Below the pieces are notes generated by a model. It was not told the origin of the DNA. It did no database searches and saw only the letters and a list, made by a program, of their open reading frames with translations. A program made the translations under genes and the position numbers. Shown here piece by piece: positions 1 through 13,700 of a stretch of 64,000 bases of DNA. Numbering within the stretch: the first letter of the stretch is position 1; the number at the start of each line of letters is the position of its first letter. This DNA is from Distichodus sexfasciatus (taxonomy: Eukaryota > Chordata > Actinopteri > Characiformes > Distichodontidae): the NCBI GenBank assembly GCA_032718565.1, contig JAVGVS010000043.1, forward strand, positions 1,670,595 to 1,734,594. Reading direction: 5' to 3'.

Positions 1-82
1 TCCCTTTGTCTCTGTATGAATCTTTTCCCCCTGCTTCATCTCCCTTCCTCCCTCTGTCTCCCTCTCTCTTTTTTCTCTAAAG

Positions 83-226
83 GGCCGGAAGGATGTAACC
101 TGTTCATCTACCACCTCCCTCAGGAGTTTGGCGACGGCGAACTAATGCAGATGTTCCTGCCTTTCGGTAATGTCATCTCCTCCAAAGTGTTTGTGGATCG
201 GGCGACAAACCAAAGTAAATGCTTTG
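83..226 (+). CDS. celf4: CELF4 penultimate coding exon (first half of RRM3)
   Basis: This 144-bp internal exon is preceded by a pyrimidine-rich acceptor ending at 82 and followed by a GT donor at 227. It encodes the start of the third RNA-recognition motif of a CELF (CUGBP/Elav-like) protein: LFIYHLPQEF is the RNP2 strand, followed by the alpha-1 and beta-2 region (ELMQMFLPFGNVISSKVFVD) and the beginning of RNP1 (KCFG). The intron interrupts a glycine codon completed at 2954. CELF proteins regulate splicing, translation and mRNA stability in neurons. The paralogues CELF3, 4, 5 and 6 are nearly identical here, so the choice of CELF4 rests on the neighbouring KIAA1328 and TPGS2 genes. Upstream exons lie outside the window. 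Confidence 0.9.
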
Positions 227-1194
227 GTGGGTAAAAATGATAAAACACCTGCAAAGATTATTATCATTCTTATTCTCTCACTATTAATGTTTTTATCTCA
301 TTTCTCTGCCACAGCGAAGATTTTTGAAAAATGGAACAGAAGGCTAAAACCAGCCGTACGAGAGTAGCGTAGCATGGTGACTTTTGCTCAGCGATGAGTG
401 AGGGACATTAGGCGAGAAGGGGAATTTGCTGAGGGAGGCGATATGTTTGATGTGTCCTACTTTTGTGACAAAAAATGAGGCTGTGTGTTCTAATTAATAC
501 TATCTCCAGCTTCAGTGGGTCCTTCACTTATCAGAGGCGGTATATGCATGAATGAACACAGCACTCTTTTGATTTGGACTTAATATAAAGCTCTATAGTT
601 AGTGGGAGCTGGCTGAAAGTCTTCACTGAGACGTGCAGCGCTGAAATGCTGAGCCAGCAGAAATGACTAAAGTCGCTCAAGACTGGAGCAGTATAGAAAG
701 GGCGAGCTCAATCTCTGAGAGTTGGCACTTTACCATGATACTGTAGCAGTGAAGCTATCATATCATTTAAAATAAAAAAGACAGTCTTCATGCTATAGAT
801 TTTTTATAGAATAACAGTATTCATAATATATTTTTAGTTTTCTTTCTCAATAGTGTCTTGTTAGAGTGAAATCCCTGTATCATAATATACTGATTTATGG
901 TTCTCATTTTTATTGGTGATTAATCTGATGCTGCTTGACACTAGGATTAAGAGAAATATAAAAGTGTTTTCATCATCATTGCTAGTGTGATTAAAGCTAT
1001 AATGTGAATATAATTACATGTAGTTGCTATACCTATGCTATACCTGCTTGTTTAATCTGTGTTTTTCTCAGGTGGGATCCCTCCTTATACATACATGTAA
1101 CAGATATTTAGAATGAATAAAACAGTTTTCCTTTTCATATAGTATCCACTGTAGTCACCTCTTTACTCCTCTTTATAAAATGAAATACATTGGC

Positions 1195-1480
1195 TATAAA
1201 CAGTCCTCCAGCCCCAGTCCTAAATTTCCATTCCAATCACAAAACTCCCAACTCCAACCCTTAATGTCCAAGCCTACCAAAAAATCCTCAACCCAGACCC
1301 CTAAACTGCATCTATAAACCTCCAACCTCAACCCTAAACCACCAACCTCAAACCTAATTATCCAACTCCATACCTCAAACCTAAAGCTAACCCTTAAACC
1401 ACACTCTGCAGATCTCAACTCTGAATCTCCAACCTCATGCCTAAATTTCCCATTCCAGTCCTAGACCCCCTAAATGTCCA
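1195..1480. repeat. Degenerate CCCTAA / CCAACCT-rich minisatellite
   Basis: The stretch consists of many imperfect copies of a short C-rich, G-poor unit such as CTCCAACCTCAACCCTAAAC. Similar pieces resume around 1705-1780, on the far side of the SINE. It resembles a diverged telomere-like minisatellite that was interrupted by the SINE. Confidence 0.6.
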
Positions 1481-1492
1481 AGCCTACCATAG

Positions 1493-1700
1493 TGAAAGTG
1501 AGTGATTATTTGTCATTGTGAACACACCACAACAAAATGTGCCCTCTGCATTTGAGCCATTAGTGAATGAGCAGTGGGCAGCTAACAATGGGACAGTACC
1601 TTGCTCACGAGTACCTCAGTGGTAACTTTACCGGTCTGGGATTCGAACTGGCAAAATTCCGATCACGGGGCGAACGCTCAACCATTACGCCACCAACTGT
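1493..1700 (-). repeat. tRNA-derived SINE
   Basis: Read on the minus strand, the head has a tRNA-like A box (TGGCGTAATGGTTGAGCG) and a near-perfect B box (GTTCGAATCCC), followed by a family-specific body. A related, more diverged copy lies at 26608-26833 in the same orientation, with a shared tail (GTGATTATTTGTC on the plus strand). Confidence 0.75.
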
Positions 1701-2517
1701 ATAAAATCACCAACCCTGGATCTCCAAACTCCGTCTACAAATTTCCAACCCCAATTCCATACATCACCCTTAACCCCTTGCTGCATAACAGTCATCTTAA
1801 GGCGTTTGTCTCAGAATGTTAATGCCAGAAGTGCAGTAATCCTTGCCTGAGACTGCTTCCGTGACCTTGCAGAAGTGTAAACACATGGAAGCGTGTGTGC
1901 ATACACAAAACCTGAAGTCCCTGTAAATCCTCTACCTCTTTGACTGTGTGGCTGCTTTCAAAGAAGACATGCTGTGCACGGCTCCGAACCATGCCAAGTG
2001 GTTGGGGTTTATGTCCTTCAGAATTCTGATTTATTCCTAGTAGTATCCACCTCTGCAACTCATATTGCACCAACTATGGAGTTGCTGAAAAAGTATGCAG
2101 AGCTGTGACCAGAATTCAATAAGCATGTCTATCTAAAAAGTTTCTAACAGTCCCAGGTTAAAGTTTGGTGTAAGGTATCAATCATTCTGTCTTAAAACAG
2201 AACCTGCCCAGAACCACTTGTGTGAATCAGGCACAAATTTAGTGTTATGACATTGAAATGATTTCCACTATAGCAACAGGTTTGTTTGTGTCCTGAATAT
2301 GATTTTCTGACTTTCTGTCTGTGAGGCACGGGGAAGAGGTTTAGGTCTCTCTCCTTTCTGAATAACTTGATATTACTCAGTTTTGTGTTGTAGGTTTGCA
2401 TGGTCCTGTGTCGTTGGATATTTTAATGATTGTGAATGCTGTTTTTGTGCATAGTTGTTAAATGTTAAACATCTTTCTCCTGAGGTCATGTGACTCCAGC
2501 AGTTTTGTGTCTGACAC

Positions 2518-2522
<5 letters not shown>

Positions 2523-2563
<41 letters not shown>
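2523..2563. repeat. (CT)n microsatellite
   Basis: About 20 uninterrupted CT dinucleotides inside the last CELF4 intron, roughly 390 bp upstream of the final exon acceptor. Confidence 0.95.
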
Positions 2564-2566
<3 letters not shown>

Positions 2567-2953
2567 CTTGCACAAATCATTAAAAAAAACATTTTATCCC
2601 CATTCATTGTTCCTTTAATTGTATTTCTTCCTCTCCTTCTTTCATTTCATATTTTTTCACACATATTTTCGCTTAATTCTACTTTCTTTTCTGTCCCTTT
2701 CATTTTCCTCTCGCCCCTGCACCCCCTCTCTCTTGGCTGTCTCCTTCTTTGTCTCTGCTCTCTTGATTTCATGCAGTTTCATTTCTTTATCCTTCCTCCT
2801 CCCTGTCTTTCACTGTGTATTTGTTTTCCTTATTTTTTTATTATATCCATCTGTGCCATCCTCTCATTCTCTTTCTTCCCTCCATCCTGCCTGGTGTTAA
2901 CCTGTTTTTTTTTTTCTCTTGCTCCCCAATCCCCCACTCCCTTTTATCTTCAG

Positions 2954-3081
2954 GCTTTGTGAGTTTTGATAACCCAGGCAGTGCCCAGGCTGCCATCCAG
3001 TCCATGAACGGCTTTCAAATTGGCATGAAGAGACTGAAGGTGCAGTTGAAGCGGCCAAAGGATGCCAATCGCCCGTATTAG
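2954..3081 (+). CDS. celf4: CELF4 final coding exon (end of RRM3, C terminus)
   Basis: The exon begins after TTTATCTTCAG at 2953 and ends with TAG at 3079-3081. It encodes GFVSFDNPGSAQAAIQSMNG then FQIGMKRLKVQL and the C terminus KRPKDANRPY. GFVSF completes the RNP1 strand begun in the previous exon, and the residues after it form the last helix and strand of RRM3. The KRPKDANRPY ending distinguishes the CELF3/4/5/6 subgroup from CELF1/2. Splice phase matches the exon ending at 226. The 3' untranslated region follows; see the candidate polyadenylation signals. Confidence 0.93.
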
Positions 3082-5782
3082 CCCCACCCCCAACGCCCCT
3101 CACCCTTGTGGGTGAAGGCCACTGCAGCACACAGGGAACAACAGGTACACAAAATGTGGACACACTAAGCTACTGCACACTTGTTCTTTCCCTGTTTCTT
3201 GTCGATATTTATAGTAATAGGTCTATGCACTGTAGTTAATCCTAATACTAAGGCTAATTCTAAATCATCACCTTAGTTTTATTAAACAACTGGAAATACT
3301 CTTTTTCATATCAGATTAGGATTTGGATTTCAGTTTTATTTCTGGGCACCAGCCAAACTTCACAGGGAGATTTGATAGAAAAAGAGCTGAATGGTTGAAG
3401 TCACACAAGACAGGATGATAGCTGCATATAAATTACTATGATATCCACACCTCACCGGTGCCAACAATAATATATTTTGAAGAGAATATTCTTGTAATAT
3501 ATCCTCTCCATTTTTGTCTCACTTTTGTGAATTGATATATGAGAAACATAAAGTGTATAATTTAAATAGTTACATATATTGCATAACATGAAATAAGCTA
3601 CTAAAAAGGCAGTCGTGTGTGAAGTGGCTCCCTCTTTCTCAGAGAATGTTCTCTCCAGCGCAACAGCGGGAATAAGATTAGACCTCTCTGTGAGGTACAT
3701 GTATCTCTCTCTCCCTCCCTCTCACTCACTTTCTCATCTCTCAAACCCTCATCTAAAAGATGATGGAGAATCAATGCTGTGTCATTAATTTACCCTACTG
3801 ATGCCTTTAACTGGGCCGAGTTATTACCTACTTACACAGCTAGTGAGGCGTCCCAGACTCTGTTCCACTGCAGCGCTGCCGTAGAGATCACGGTGTGGCT
3901 TCCTCCCACACAGCTAGGCTTAGCTCAAACTCGACTTATCTCATGGCCGCTGTCAGCTCTGCAAAGTATCAGCAGTGCAAAAAAGTGACAAGCGGCATTC
4001 AAGGTTTCTCATTTGAGATATCATTTTAACATTATTCATCTCAAGATATTTAACTTTACTTTTGGCACAAGTTGTCACTTTTATTTCACCAACAAAAAAC
4101 AAAGAGCATTTTGGGCAAGTTCAAATGAAAAGGTTTGACAACAGTAAATATGAATTATATATATATTATATATCGCAAAAGGCAAAATGCATAGCAAACA
4201 ATGATTGTAAACTAGTGGAGGTTTTTGGCACTGACATTCCCTATCACTCCCTTTGATAGGTTTTGTAGAGTTGGACCACACGTTGAAAACATGAATAACG
4301 TTACCGCAACACAAAATGAAAATCCAAAAAGGACAAGGTGGGCACAGCTGAGGAGTTGGACATGCAGTGTGAGGTGTGTTGGACATGCGAGGAGGCCACA
4401 GTAACGTGACACATCGGCCGCCACAAACCTCTCAGTGGACCTTAATGAACCTTAGTGGGAACTCAGGAGAGCCGCATTGTTCCACAACCGCATCAGACTC
4501 CATTTCTGAGTTTCCCCAGCTCGTCTGATTGGAGCCTCCTCAAACTGGCAAGAACAAGAGAAAATCATGCAGAAAAAAGAACAAAATATCAACAATGTAA
4601 GTCTTTTGGAACAGCCTCAGAGAAGACTGACTCCAAGAACGAGGCATTAAAAAAATCTTTTCAAACTGAGAACTTTCTGGGTGTAGGGAGGGGGGTATCG
4701 TGTAATAAGGGACTTGTCTTTAAGAAAACTTTTTAAAGAATTGTTTTAGACAAGAAATAAAAAATAATAATAATAATAAAAAAACAAAAAAAAACTTTTT
4801 TGGAAGAGAGAAACTTTTGGAAGGATGTGACACATCAGGACACAAATTTGCTGTGGTTGGGGATGGCCATCTTTAACTCGGAGTGCCTGTCCGATTCCAG
4901 GGGCGACAGCTGCCACAAAGACCTGCAGCCCCTGGGAGACTTACCTGTCATTCCTTAGTTGTGTAGGGACCAAAACACCAAACCTTTTTATTGATTAAAA
5001 AAAAAAGACTTGTAGCTGTAATATACTCAGATCATTTGCTCTCTTTTGCTGTGCCAATCAGTTGGAAGAGATATTCTATTTACAAAGAAAAAAGAAATGT
5101 ATAAGTAGAATATATATGAATATATGTATAAATGCATACATATAGATTGCTGATATGCTTTTGAATACTGGCAGAACTATTTCAGATGGCCCACAGAGGT
5201 CGCTCACTTCGCTAGTTTACAATTATTTGAGGTGAAAAGGAAAATGTTTATTTTTTTCTCTTCTCATTTTGTCTGTGGCTGGATGGAGGGTGCATGGGAA
5301 GGTTTGTTCCATATCGCAGCCTTACCTTTTCTAACTCCACCTCCTGACCTTCTAGTTAAGATACCATCAACAAGGTTTGAGGTATACAAGCCTGTTTATA
5401 TTTACCATACATATTATATGTATATGTATTGCAAACGTCCAAGAGAGTGTGTTCACATATACGCACAGCGTCCAGCGTATATATGGATACATGCGATATT
5501 AATCCCAAACTTATATATGTATTTATATGCATATATTTTATATGTGTGTATATATATATAGAACCAGCTATTCAATATGTAGAACTGTAATTTTTTGTAG
5601 ATTTTAGCTGGAGCTCAACACACTGCTCTGCTTGGACTTAAAACCAATGGGACAAGTCTCATATATGGCAGCTCCCAAACTGCAGGCATTCCTCTTTCTG
5701 ATAAAACGTATGCCAACACACACACACACACACACACACACAAAGGACATGCATATGCGAACAGACAGATACACACGCGCAC

Positions 5783-5820
<38 letters not shown>

Positions 5821-8440
5821 ATGCACAAAGATGTGTGTGACTATGGATTGATGTAAATATGTGTATATGCTATTTAAAAATGCAAAAAGGCCTCCTCTCT
5901 TATGAGAGTTTAAAGAGAATCAGGCTTAAGAGAATCAGGATCATATCCACAGGAGATAAGACAGAACTCTGCGTTATCTTAGACATATCTGCCTCTCTGC
6001 CCTCCAGTGTAGTCTGCAAACACACAGATATGCGCCACATACAATGTACATTATACAAGGAAGCAACAAAATATATATACACACAGCACTGCTCCGTCTC
6101 TAAAGCAGAGTGCTGGCTTGAAATTTGCGACGGCAGTTTAAATCTCCTGAGTGCATGTAGCGTCAGGTTGGCAGCAGGCTCAGGTGCCTCATCTCACCTG
6201 GCGTTTCTGACATTAGCACTGTGCTCTGAACACAGCTCTAGCCGCCACATATTTAATGATGATGATGATGTCAAACACAGAGTCACTGCTCTTTTTAAAA
6301 TCTACTGCAAGTAAGCCTTCAAAATATCTCTGTTGACATGAAGCATCTGTAAACCAATCATCTCACCTGACGTACCCACTCACCACTCGAGGGACACTAT
6401 GCTGAGGGTTGCAGTAAAGTGGGCATTATGTACATGTTGCGCAAAGGAAATGCCTGATTTCCCATCCACAGTGTGTTTACAAGTACTGCTGGAAGAGCTG
6501 AAATGTATTTTGCTAGGGTAGTTTTTGCTTGGTTTTAGGGCAAAAAACTTGGGGCTGGGGGTAAGTTCTTCATTTTTAGATATTGCTAACTAGAAGGTAA
6601 AACCTTTATGATTTTTTAGGTCATGCTTTGCATCGAACTGCTGTACTATAAAGATGGTAATATTGTAAATAGCGATTCTGGCCCCGGTTGATTCACTTTA
6701 CAACTGAAGTAAAGTGTCTCAATACTATATGGTGGCTATAGAGAAATTGAACATGCTTCATTTAGGAAGGAATTCAGATGTAAAATGTCAAATCGATTTA
6801 CCTGCAGACAGGCTCCAAGAATGTTGCATTCCACCTTCTAGACCTCTCCAATGCATAACCATTCAGGTACGCCAAGAAAGCTCGCTACAGTGTTCAAACG
6901 GTTGTATTGTTACCTATTCATCCCTCTACTGACGCAAACTTTGCCTTGGTCTCTGCAACGTCTTTTGTCATTGCGTCTCACTTTCAGCAGAGGAGACTCG
7001 TCTTGTCCTTTTCACCCGTCTTTCTGTCTGTCCGTCTCTGACCTTGCTTTGGCAAACCCATCCATGCAACGATTTGCTACAAATGTTTACATAACCTTAA
7101 AATGTATGGTTGACAAACTACCACAATACAGAGCAGAAGTTTTATTATACATATAAATATATACATAAACTAATGAATATACTGTAAATGTTATTTCCTT
7201 TTTGGGTTTTTTTTGTTTGTTTCTGATGTTTTCTTCTGTATATAGGTTTGCATATTTTATAGGACTTTTACTTCTATCTACAAAAAAACTGGATGATTAT
7301 GAAACTTTACATTTTGAGTTATCATAAGAATGAAAAAAAAAATCTGGTGATGAATTAAACCAGGTGAACGTTAGTCCTTAGCATGGTTAGGTTAGATTGT
7401 GCCCCCAAATACACAAAGATTTAAAGCAAGCATTAAAATCAAACAAAAATGAACATGTATCATAAGTATCAAATAACATGCTTATTTATGTGTATTTATT
7501 CATTTATTTAATTGAAAAGTTTGGGATTTATTTTTCTTCTTGTTGTATCACAACAGATTTTGCCCAATTTATGCTATTTATGCTATTTTTCTTTCTTTAT
7601 TTTTAGTATAATCACATAGAGTATGTGTTTCTCATTTCAAATGAAGCCATTTTTAAATATATATTTTTTTACATGTTTTATATTGTGGGACACAATGGAA
7701 CAATGCTATTGGCAGAGTCAGGGTCTACAACAAATCTTTCTTGGGAATGTAGAAAAAGCTCACGAGTGACGTTGCATTCTGCTGTTTAGAACCCTCTACT
7801 ATTTTATTCCATTCTGCTATTCTGCAGGTCGGGGTTCTGAGATCTGCTCAATGCTTTTCTCACACACATAATACCACAATTCCCACTAAAAAACTGCACT
7901 AATTCCATCAGTCGTCACATCCGCTCAGACTGCAGAGCAATTCTTTGTCAGCAACAGCTATCTTTCTATAGACAACTATATCTTAACAATGGTCTGAAGT
8001 ACAAGGGAGTAGCAATGGGGGGGCAAAATGGTATAATCTTATGATATTAAAAAAGTGGGAAAATGGAACAACCTGTCTGATGGTTTCGGCATAGTTGAAG
8101 GGGTTGGGTGATATGTGTGGATTGCTATGACGATGAGAGCGCTATTAGCAGTCCTTTACCTGCTCCTGCCCTGTACATCTGAACTGCGCATTTCTCTGCT
8201 CCCTGGACTCTCCTTTTGTAATTTTACTGAATGATGCGTCTCCGCTTAGCCCAATAATAAAGCACAGTCTAGAATAAACCAGCGTTATGCCTCTGCAATT
8301 TTCTGCTGTGTCTTTACAGAAGCCTTTTTATGTGTTGTTTTATGCCTCTATGCACAAGCACATTTAAGTGTGGTGTATCACAGAAAGTTTCCACAGAACA
8401 TTTGATCACATTGGACAAAAGGCCAAATGTGCAGGCCAAA
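3082..8440 (+). other. CELF4 3'UTR and intergenic stretch
   Basis: No open frame here resembles a protein. The first part is presumably the CELF4 3' untranslated region. AATAAA signals occur at 4756, 8256 and 8273; the last two are followed by a T/G-rich tract and would give a UTR of more than 5 kb, as is common for neuronal RNA-binding protein genes. The segment 4850-5300 has long U-rich stretches typical of neuronal UTRs. (CA)n repeats lie at 5715-5819. The true 3' end cannot be fixed from sequence alone. Confidence 0.5.
5715..5819. repeat. (CA)n microsatellites
   Basis: Two runs of CA dinucleotides (about 5715-5742 and 5771-5819) separated by a short non-repetitive spacer. Short cysteine/valine and histidine/threonine open frames over them are translation artefacts. 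Confidence 0.95.
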
Positions 8441-8442
8441 AA

Positions 8443-8575
<133 letters not shown>

Positions 8576-10105
8576 ATTTAGAATATCGACAAGAAAAAGT
8601 TCAATATTTTTGTCACTCATTTCAACAAGTGAAACTCATATGACTATATAGATTCATTAGACATAAGGTAAAATATTTCAAGCCTTTATTTCTTGTAATG
8701 TTGATGATTATGGCTTACAGATAATGAAAACCCAAAATTCAGTGTCTCAGAAAATTAGAATACTGTGAAAAAGTTCAGTATTGGAAAGTCATGGTGTCAC
8801 ACTCTAATCAACTAATAAACTCAAAACACCTGCAAAGGTTTCTCTCAGTCTGGGTCAGTAGCCTACACAATCATGGGGAAGACTGCTGATTTGACAGATG
8901 TCCAGAAGACAGTCATTGACACCCTCCACAAGGAGGTTAAGCCGCAAAAGGTCATTGCTAAAGAAGCTGCTTGTTCACAGAGTGCTGTATCCAAGCATAT
9001 TCATAAAAAGTTGAGTGGAGGGAAAAAGTGTGGTAGGAAAAGGCGCACCAGCAACAGAGATAACCGCAGGATTGTCAAGCAAAATCCATTCAAGAATTTG
9101 AGGGAGCTTCACAAGGACTGAGGCTGGAGTCAGCGTATCAAGAGCCACTACGCACAGATGAATCCTAGACACGGGCCACAGTCAACATGCGACATGTCGC
9201 ATTCCTTGTGTCAAGCCACTCCTGAACCAGAGACAATGTCAGAAGCGTCTTACCTGGGCTGAGGAGAAAAAGAACTGGACTGTTGCTCAGTGGTCCAAAG
9301 TCCTCTTTTCAGATGAAAGTAAATTTTGCATGTCATTTGGAAATCAAGATCCCAGAGTCTGGAGGAAGAGTGGAGAGCCACAGAATCCACGTTGCTTGAG
9401 GTCCAGTGTGAAGTTTCCACAGTCAGTGATGATTTAGGGTGCCATGGCATCTGCTGGTGTTGGTCCACTTTGTTTTCTGAAGTCCACAGTCAACGCAACC
9501 ATCTACCAGGAAATTTTAGAGCACTTCATGCTTCCTTCTGCTGACAAGCTTTATGGAGATGCTGATTTCATTTTTCAGCAGGACTTGGCACCTGCCCACA
9601 CTGCCAAAGGTACCAAAAGCTGGTTCAATGACCATGGTGTTACTGTGCTTGATTGGCCAGTAAACTCGCCTGACCTGAACCCCATAGAGAATCTATGGAG
9701 TATTGTCAAGAGGAAGATGAGAGACACTAGACCCAACAATACAGATCACCTGAAGGCCGGTATCAAAGCAACTTGGGCTTCCATTACACCTCAGCAGTGC
9801 CACAGGCTGATCGCCTCCATGCCACGCCGCATTCATGCAGTAATTCATGCAAAAGGAGCCTTAACCAAGTATTGAGTGCATAGAAATGAACATACTTTTC
9901 AGAAACCTGACATTTCTGTTTAAAATATCCTTTTTTTATTGATCTCATGTAATATTCTAATTTTCTGAGACACTGAATTTTGGGTTTTCATTATCTGTAA
10001 GCCATAGTCATCAAAATTACAAGAAATAAAGGCTTGAAATATTTCACTCTGTGTAATGAAACTTTTTCACGATATTCTAATTTTTTGAGATGGTCTGTAT
10101 ATACA
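8576..10105 (+). mobile_element. Tc1/mariner transposon, degraded
   Basis: The element has long inverted repeats. Its left arm at 8660-8765 (GCTTACAGATAATGAAAACC within it) is mirrored at 9945-10040. The outer ends AGAATATCG / CGATATTCT are also inverted copies. The body encodes a broken transposase (8873-9875). The left outer tip merges with the TA microsatellite, and the right end near 10100 is followed by TATATACATATATA. It lies between the convergent 3' ends of celf4 and hinderin. Confidence 0.9.
8873..9875 (+). pseudogene. Tc1 transposase pseudogene
   Basis: The N-terminal frame (8873-9121) begins MGKTADLTDVQKTVIDTLHK and continues with the paired-like helix-turn-helix (SQSAVSKHIHKK, then GRKRRTSNRDNRR). 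It stops at a TGA at 9119. Further frameshifts and stops follow. The C-terminal catalytic part is open from 9444, with the second aspartate in FQQDLAPAHTA and the glutamate in SPDLNPIENLW, 34 residues apart as in the DD34E family. The protein cannot be made intact. Confidence 0.9.
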
Positions 10106-10777
10106 TATATATTTAACTTGATTAGCTCTCTAATGTAACCAAATATTTTTAAATGTTACATATTTACAGGAAAAAAAAGACTTGCTAAAACCACAAAGGT
10201 CTAGAAGTTCTGATGAAAAGCATCAAATATCGTGGCCCAGTCGTTTCTACGAAAACGATCAATACCGCACATGCTTATTTAGCGTGCAGACTTTGGCAAA
10301 TCAACTGGAGAAACTTTTGCCTTTAGTTGGAGACAACAACATTAAGTACCAATAAAGAAAACAAAACATCAAATATTTCTGGTTTACTCTTTACCCATCC
10401 TTTCATCAAAATTATGAAATGTCTTCACAGCTTTTGAACTCCAGACGTCAATTACATGATATGCGCAGACACAAAATAAAAAGGGTGGCTAAAACGATAC
10501 AATCAATGTTTATTAACATTATATAAAAACAGTCATTGTATAAAAACCCAGTAACAAACAATAAAACCATGTTATTTTGGCATAAGCTTAAATTAAGACA
10601 ATGACATAGGCATTATTAAGATAAGACCAACTGTAGTTTGAAGCACATTAGAAGCACCTGAATGAAACACTGAACTTAGAGTTTTGTGTTCTATTGCTAC
10701 ACTCATGACTACATCCGTTTAGTGTAAAGAAACACAAGCGCTAACCGAACTATAGGCACATAGTTTTACTCGCTCCT
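10106..10777 (-). other. Hinderin 3'UTR and spacer
   Basis: No coding signal on either strand. On the minus strand the hinderin stop at 10778 is followed about 265 bp later by AATAAA (10514-10509), a plausible polyadenylation signal. The remainder is A/T-rich spacer next to the Tc1 copy. Confidence 0.55.
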
Positions 10778-13700
10778 TTAACAAATGAAGAAGATGTCTT
10801 CCAGAATCTGACTCTCCTCCAAGTCTTGATGTGAGGTCTGTTTCTGACTTGGGGGCGGGAGCAGGGCGCTGCGGTGGGGGCGGGGGGGCGCTGTGCTGGG
10901 AGGCCGGCGAGGGGCAGCGAGGATGCGCTTTGATGAGGGACTGATTCTGCTCCTTGCTGGGTTAGTGATGGGACTGAAAATATCCAACAGTTCAATCAAG
11001 GAGGAGTCTAACCTGCAAGAGAGACAAAGACAGAAATACAGAGAAAGATGAGGAAGATGAGATAGCAAAAGATTAACAGTATCATGAATATGGTTTCCTG
11101 AAGCCATGCAACCTCTCTCTCTCTCTCTTACACACACACCCTAAAAGAGAGAAAATTTGAGGCAACAAAACTAATTTATATATCCCTAAAAATGAGCTTA
11201 AATTATTGGACACAGACTGTACAAGACAAACCCATTTCATATCCCATATAAAAAAAAATACATAACTTATTGCTCATTTCAAACAGCATACGCTGGGCTC
11301 CCTGCTGATTACAGCAGCGACTGTCATTGCACACACCAACAAACATGACTAACTTTGCATTAATATTATATAAAAGTACAATTGTACTCAAGTTATAAAT
11401 CAAAACATTTTTGTGACATTCGATCAGGGTCAGCTTACAAAGTGTACACAGCCTTTATTTTCAAATCTGCCTCTTTCTTCAAGGCAAATAAGCATGAAGA
11501 CTAGACGGAGCTCGATCTGCCTTCTGTCCTACATGGTGCATGCAACCAGACAGTATCGCTTCACTCAGTTCCACAGTGAAACTCTACTGCATCCAGATGT
11601 CCTTGTGTACACAAGATGGCAAGGAGCAAGACTACCAAGCTCACGAGAAACAAGTAGAACTTTGAACAGTTATGCCTAAAAATGAGCTTAAATTACTGGA
11701 CACAGGCTGTACAAGACAAACCCATTTCATATCCCATATAAAAACGTGACAATCTTTTTAAAAGCCACAGAAATCACAAATAAATGAAAGCCCTTAATTC
11801 TAGAGGTCTAACAATACATCCAACTCGTGACTCAGTCTGATTCAAGATTTATGGATCAATGTGTTCACAACATGATCAAAAAGTAGAATCTCAGTTCAAA
11901 CCATTTCTTTTGTATTTATTCTGCAGATTCCAGTGCAAAATACAAAAAATGCTTGTATGCACCTGTTCTTTTATTTTTGGATTAAAAAATAATATCAACA
12001 CCTCTAAACTTAAAAAAAGAAAATGTTTTCTGTGTACATCCCTACAAAGAGTATTGTTTTAGCTCTGAATCACAAAATATTGTGCCATGTTAAGACTGCT
12101 ACTGAATAAATTGTATAGACACCTGTAAAAAGTCAGAAAACCGTAAATTCCCATAAACATCTGGATACAATTTTCCATTTTCAAATCAGTCGCCGAAGTA
12201 ATGACAGGCTGACACATTCACGACAATGCCTGTTTGAGATTTACTTTTTTATTCTTGCAAATGGATCACCACGATCAATATAAAGCTAATATTTTCCCAC
12301 ATATATCTATGTTTTGCAGAGCAGAGAGACTGTACGAGTGAGTGCAGAAAGGGGAGGCGGATGGTTGATAGGGTGGGACTTTGGCCACGCTCCCACTCGA
12401 AATGTGAGAATTTGCATTTTTATTTGTTGATTTATTTAACGGACAGGCCTCTCAAACAGCCATCCATCAACAGACGACACTGCCGGTATGAATAATGCAT
12501 CACTTACCGGCGGTCACAATCTATAACAAGGCAAGAGGGGTATAGTTTGGGAGGGGGATGTAGGAGGATATTGCTGCAGAGAATGCTAATGTCTTTGGCA
12601 GTCTCATCTACCAAATTCTTTCCTTGCTTTTCACAAGGTTCACTGGAAAGTGACCACAAGACATTAATATCACTTAAGGGAAGGTCTTGCTAATCCATCC
12701 CTACCCCCCTTTCTCTATCAAGCAGTTTGGAGCAGAGGGATCTCAGAAATGGGAAGAGGAGGAGAAACTGTGCGCCGAAAAGCTTCAATTCGTGACCGAG
12801 GGACTGAAAAGGCTGTGAGAGGGAGTTTCAAGCTCTGCTTCACTTAAGCCAAACAAAAGACTGTTTATCAGCTTCCCCTTCCTCATACCCCAGTTATTTT
12901 ACCACCCTCATTAAAAATGTCCGCCACGCTCGAGTGCTCCTTTCATTTGCAGGCCAAACAGCAATATAAAAATCCTAAACTAGCAAATACGGACAAACCG
13001 CATGTCAATTTCTTCCCAATCAATAGTAGGTAAAAGAAAGCGGTGGGGGTTGTGCAGAGAGTCCATGGGCAGGAGAACTCTCATTATTCTCTGACTATCA
13101 AAACCACACACATCTTTTTACAGAGATACGAAATTACAAATGACTTTTTCCCCTGTGAAAAAGGCCTACAAGTGGTCTAGTGCAAATATACAGGAAAGCA
13201 GGCCAGACATTTTGTTCAAAAGGCTTACTGATTTAGGGAAAGAAAAAAAATGGAGGCTGTGAAGTTTAAAAAACACAAAACTTTGCTAAAATAATGAGGG
13301 CCTACTTTAAGAAACGCAAATGGGCTGCACTGATGGGGCTGCAGCTTTGACTAAACAAGTGCGTTTGAGCTGCTTCCAGCACTGGTACAGACTCTGCTAC
13401 TGTGGTTGACAGCTCAAGGCAATGTAATGAGGTGGCCAAGGTGCAATGCGGTGCTGAGCTCTACCACAGAGAACCACGGCCCTCAGCCATGTGAAGCCAG
13501 AAAGACTAAAAGAACACAGCACGGCAGGAAAGATAACAAGGTCCTCTTTCATCCACTGATGTGCGTGATGTTCTGCCCAATCTGTGAGTCTCCTAGGTCA
13601 TGGAGACATTATCAATTTTAAGCTCGTGTTGTAAAAGGGAGTTACATTTCACCAAACAGAACCATCAACATTCAATTTGACATTTGCAAAATGTATGAAA

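Larger units (their letters stand above)
227..2953 (+). other. CELF4 last intron
   Basis: Phase-1 intron of 2.73 kb between the two RRM3 exons. It holds a degenerate CCCTAA/CCAACCT-rich stretch (about 1195-1480), a tRNA-derived SINE (1493-1700), a (CT)n run (2523-2563) and a long pyrimidine-rich stretch before the final acceptor. No further exon was recognised. Confidence 0.75.

Noticed and set aside
2462..2962. Long plus-strand open frame of 166 codons
   Set aside because: It runs through a (CT)n tract and pyrimidine-rich intron sequence and yields only serine/leucine/phenylalanine-rich low complexity. The real exon starts at 2954 in another frame.
5604..5856. Cysteine/valine and threonine/histidine-rich open frames
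   Set aside because: They are translations of CA/TG microsatellites.
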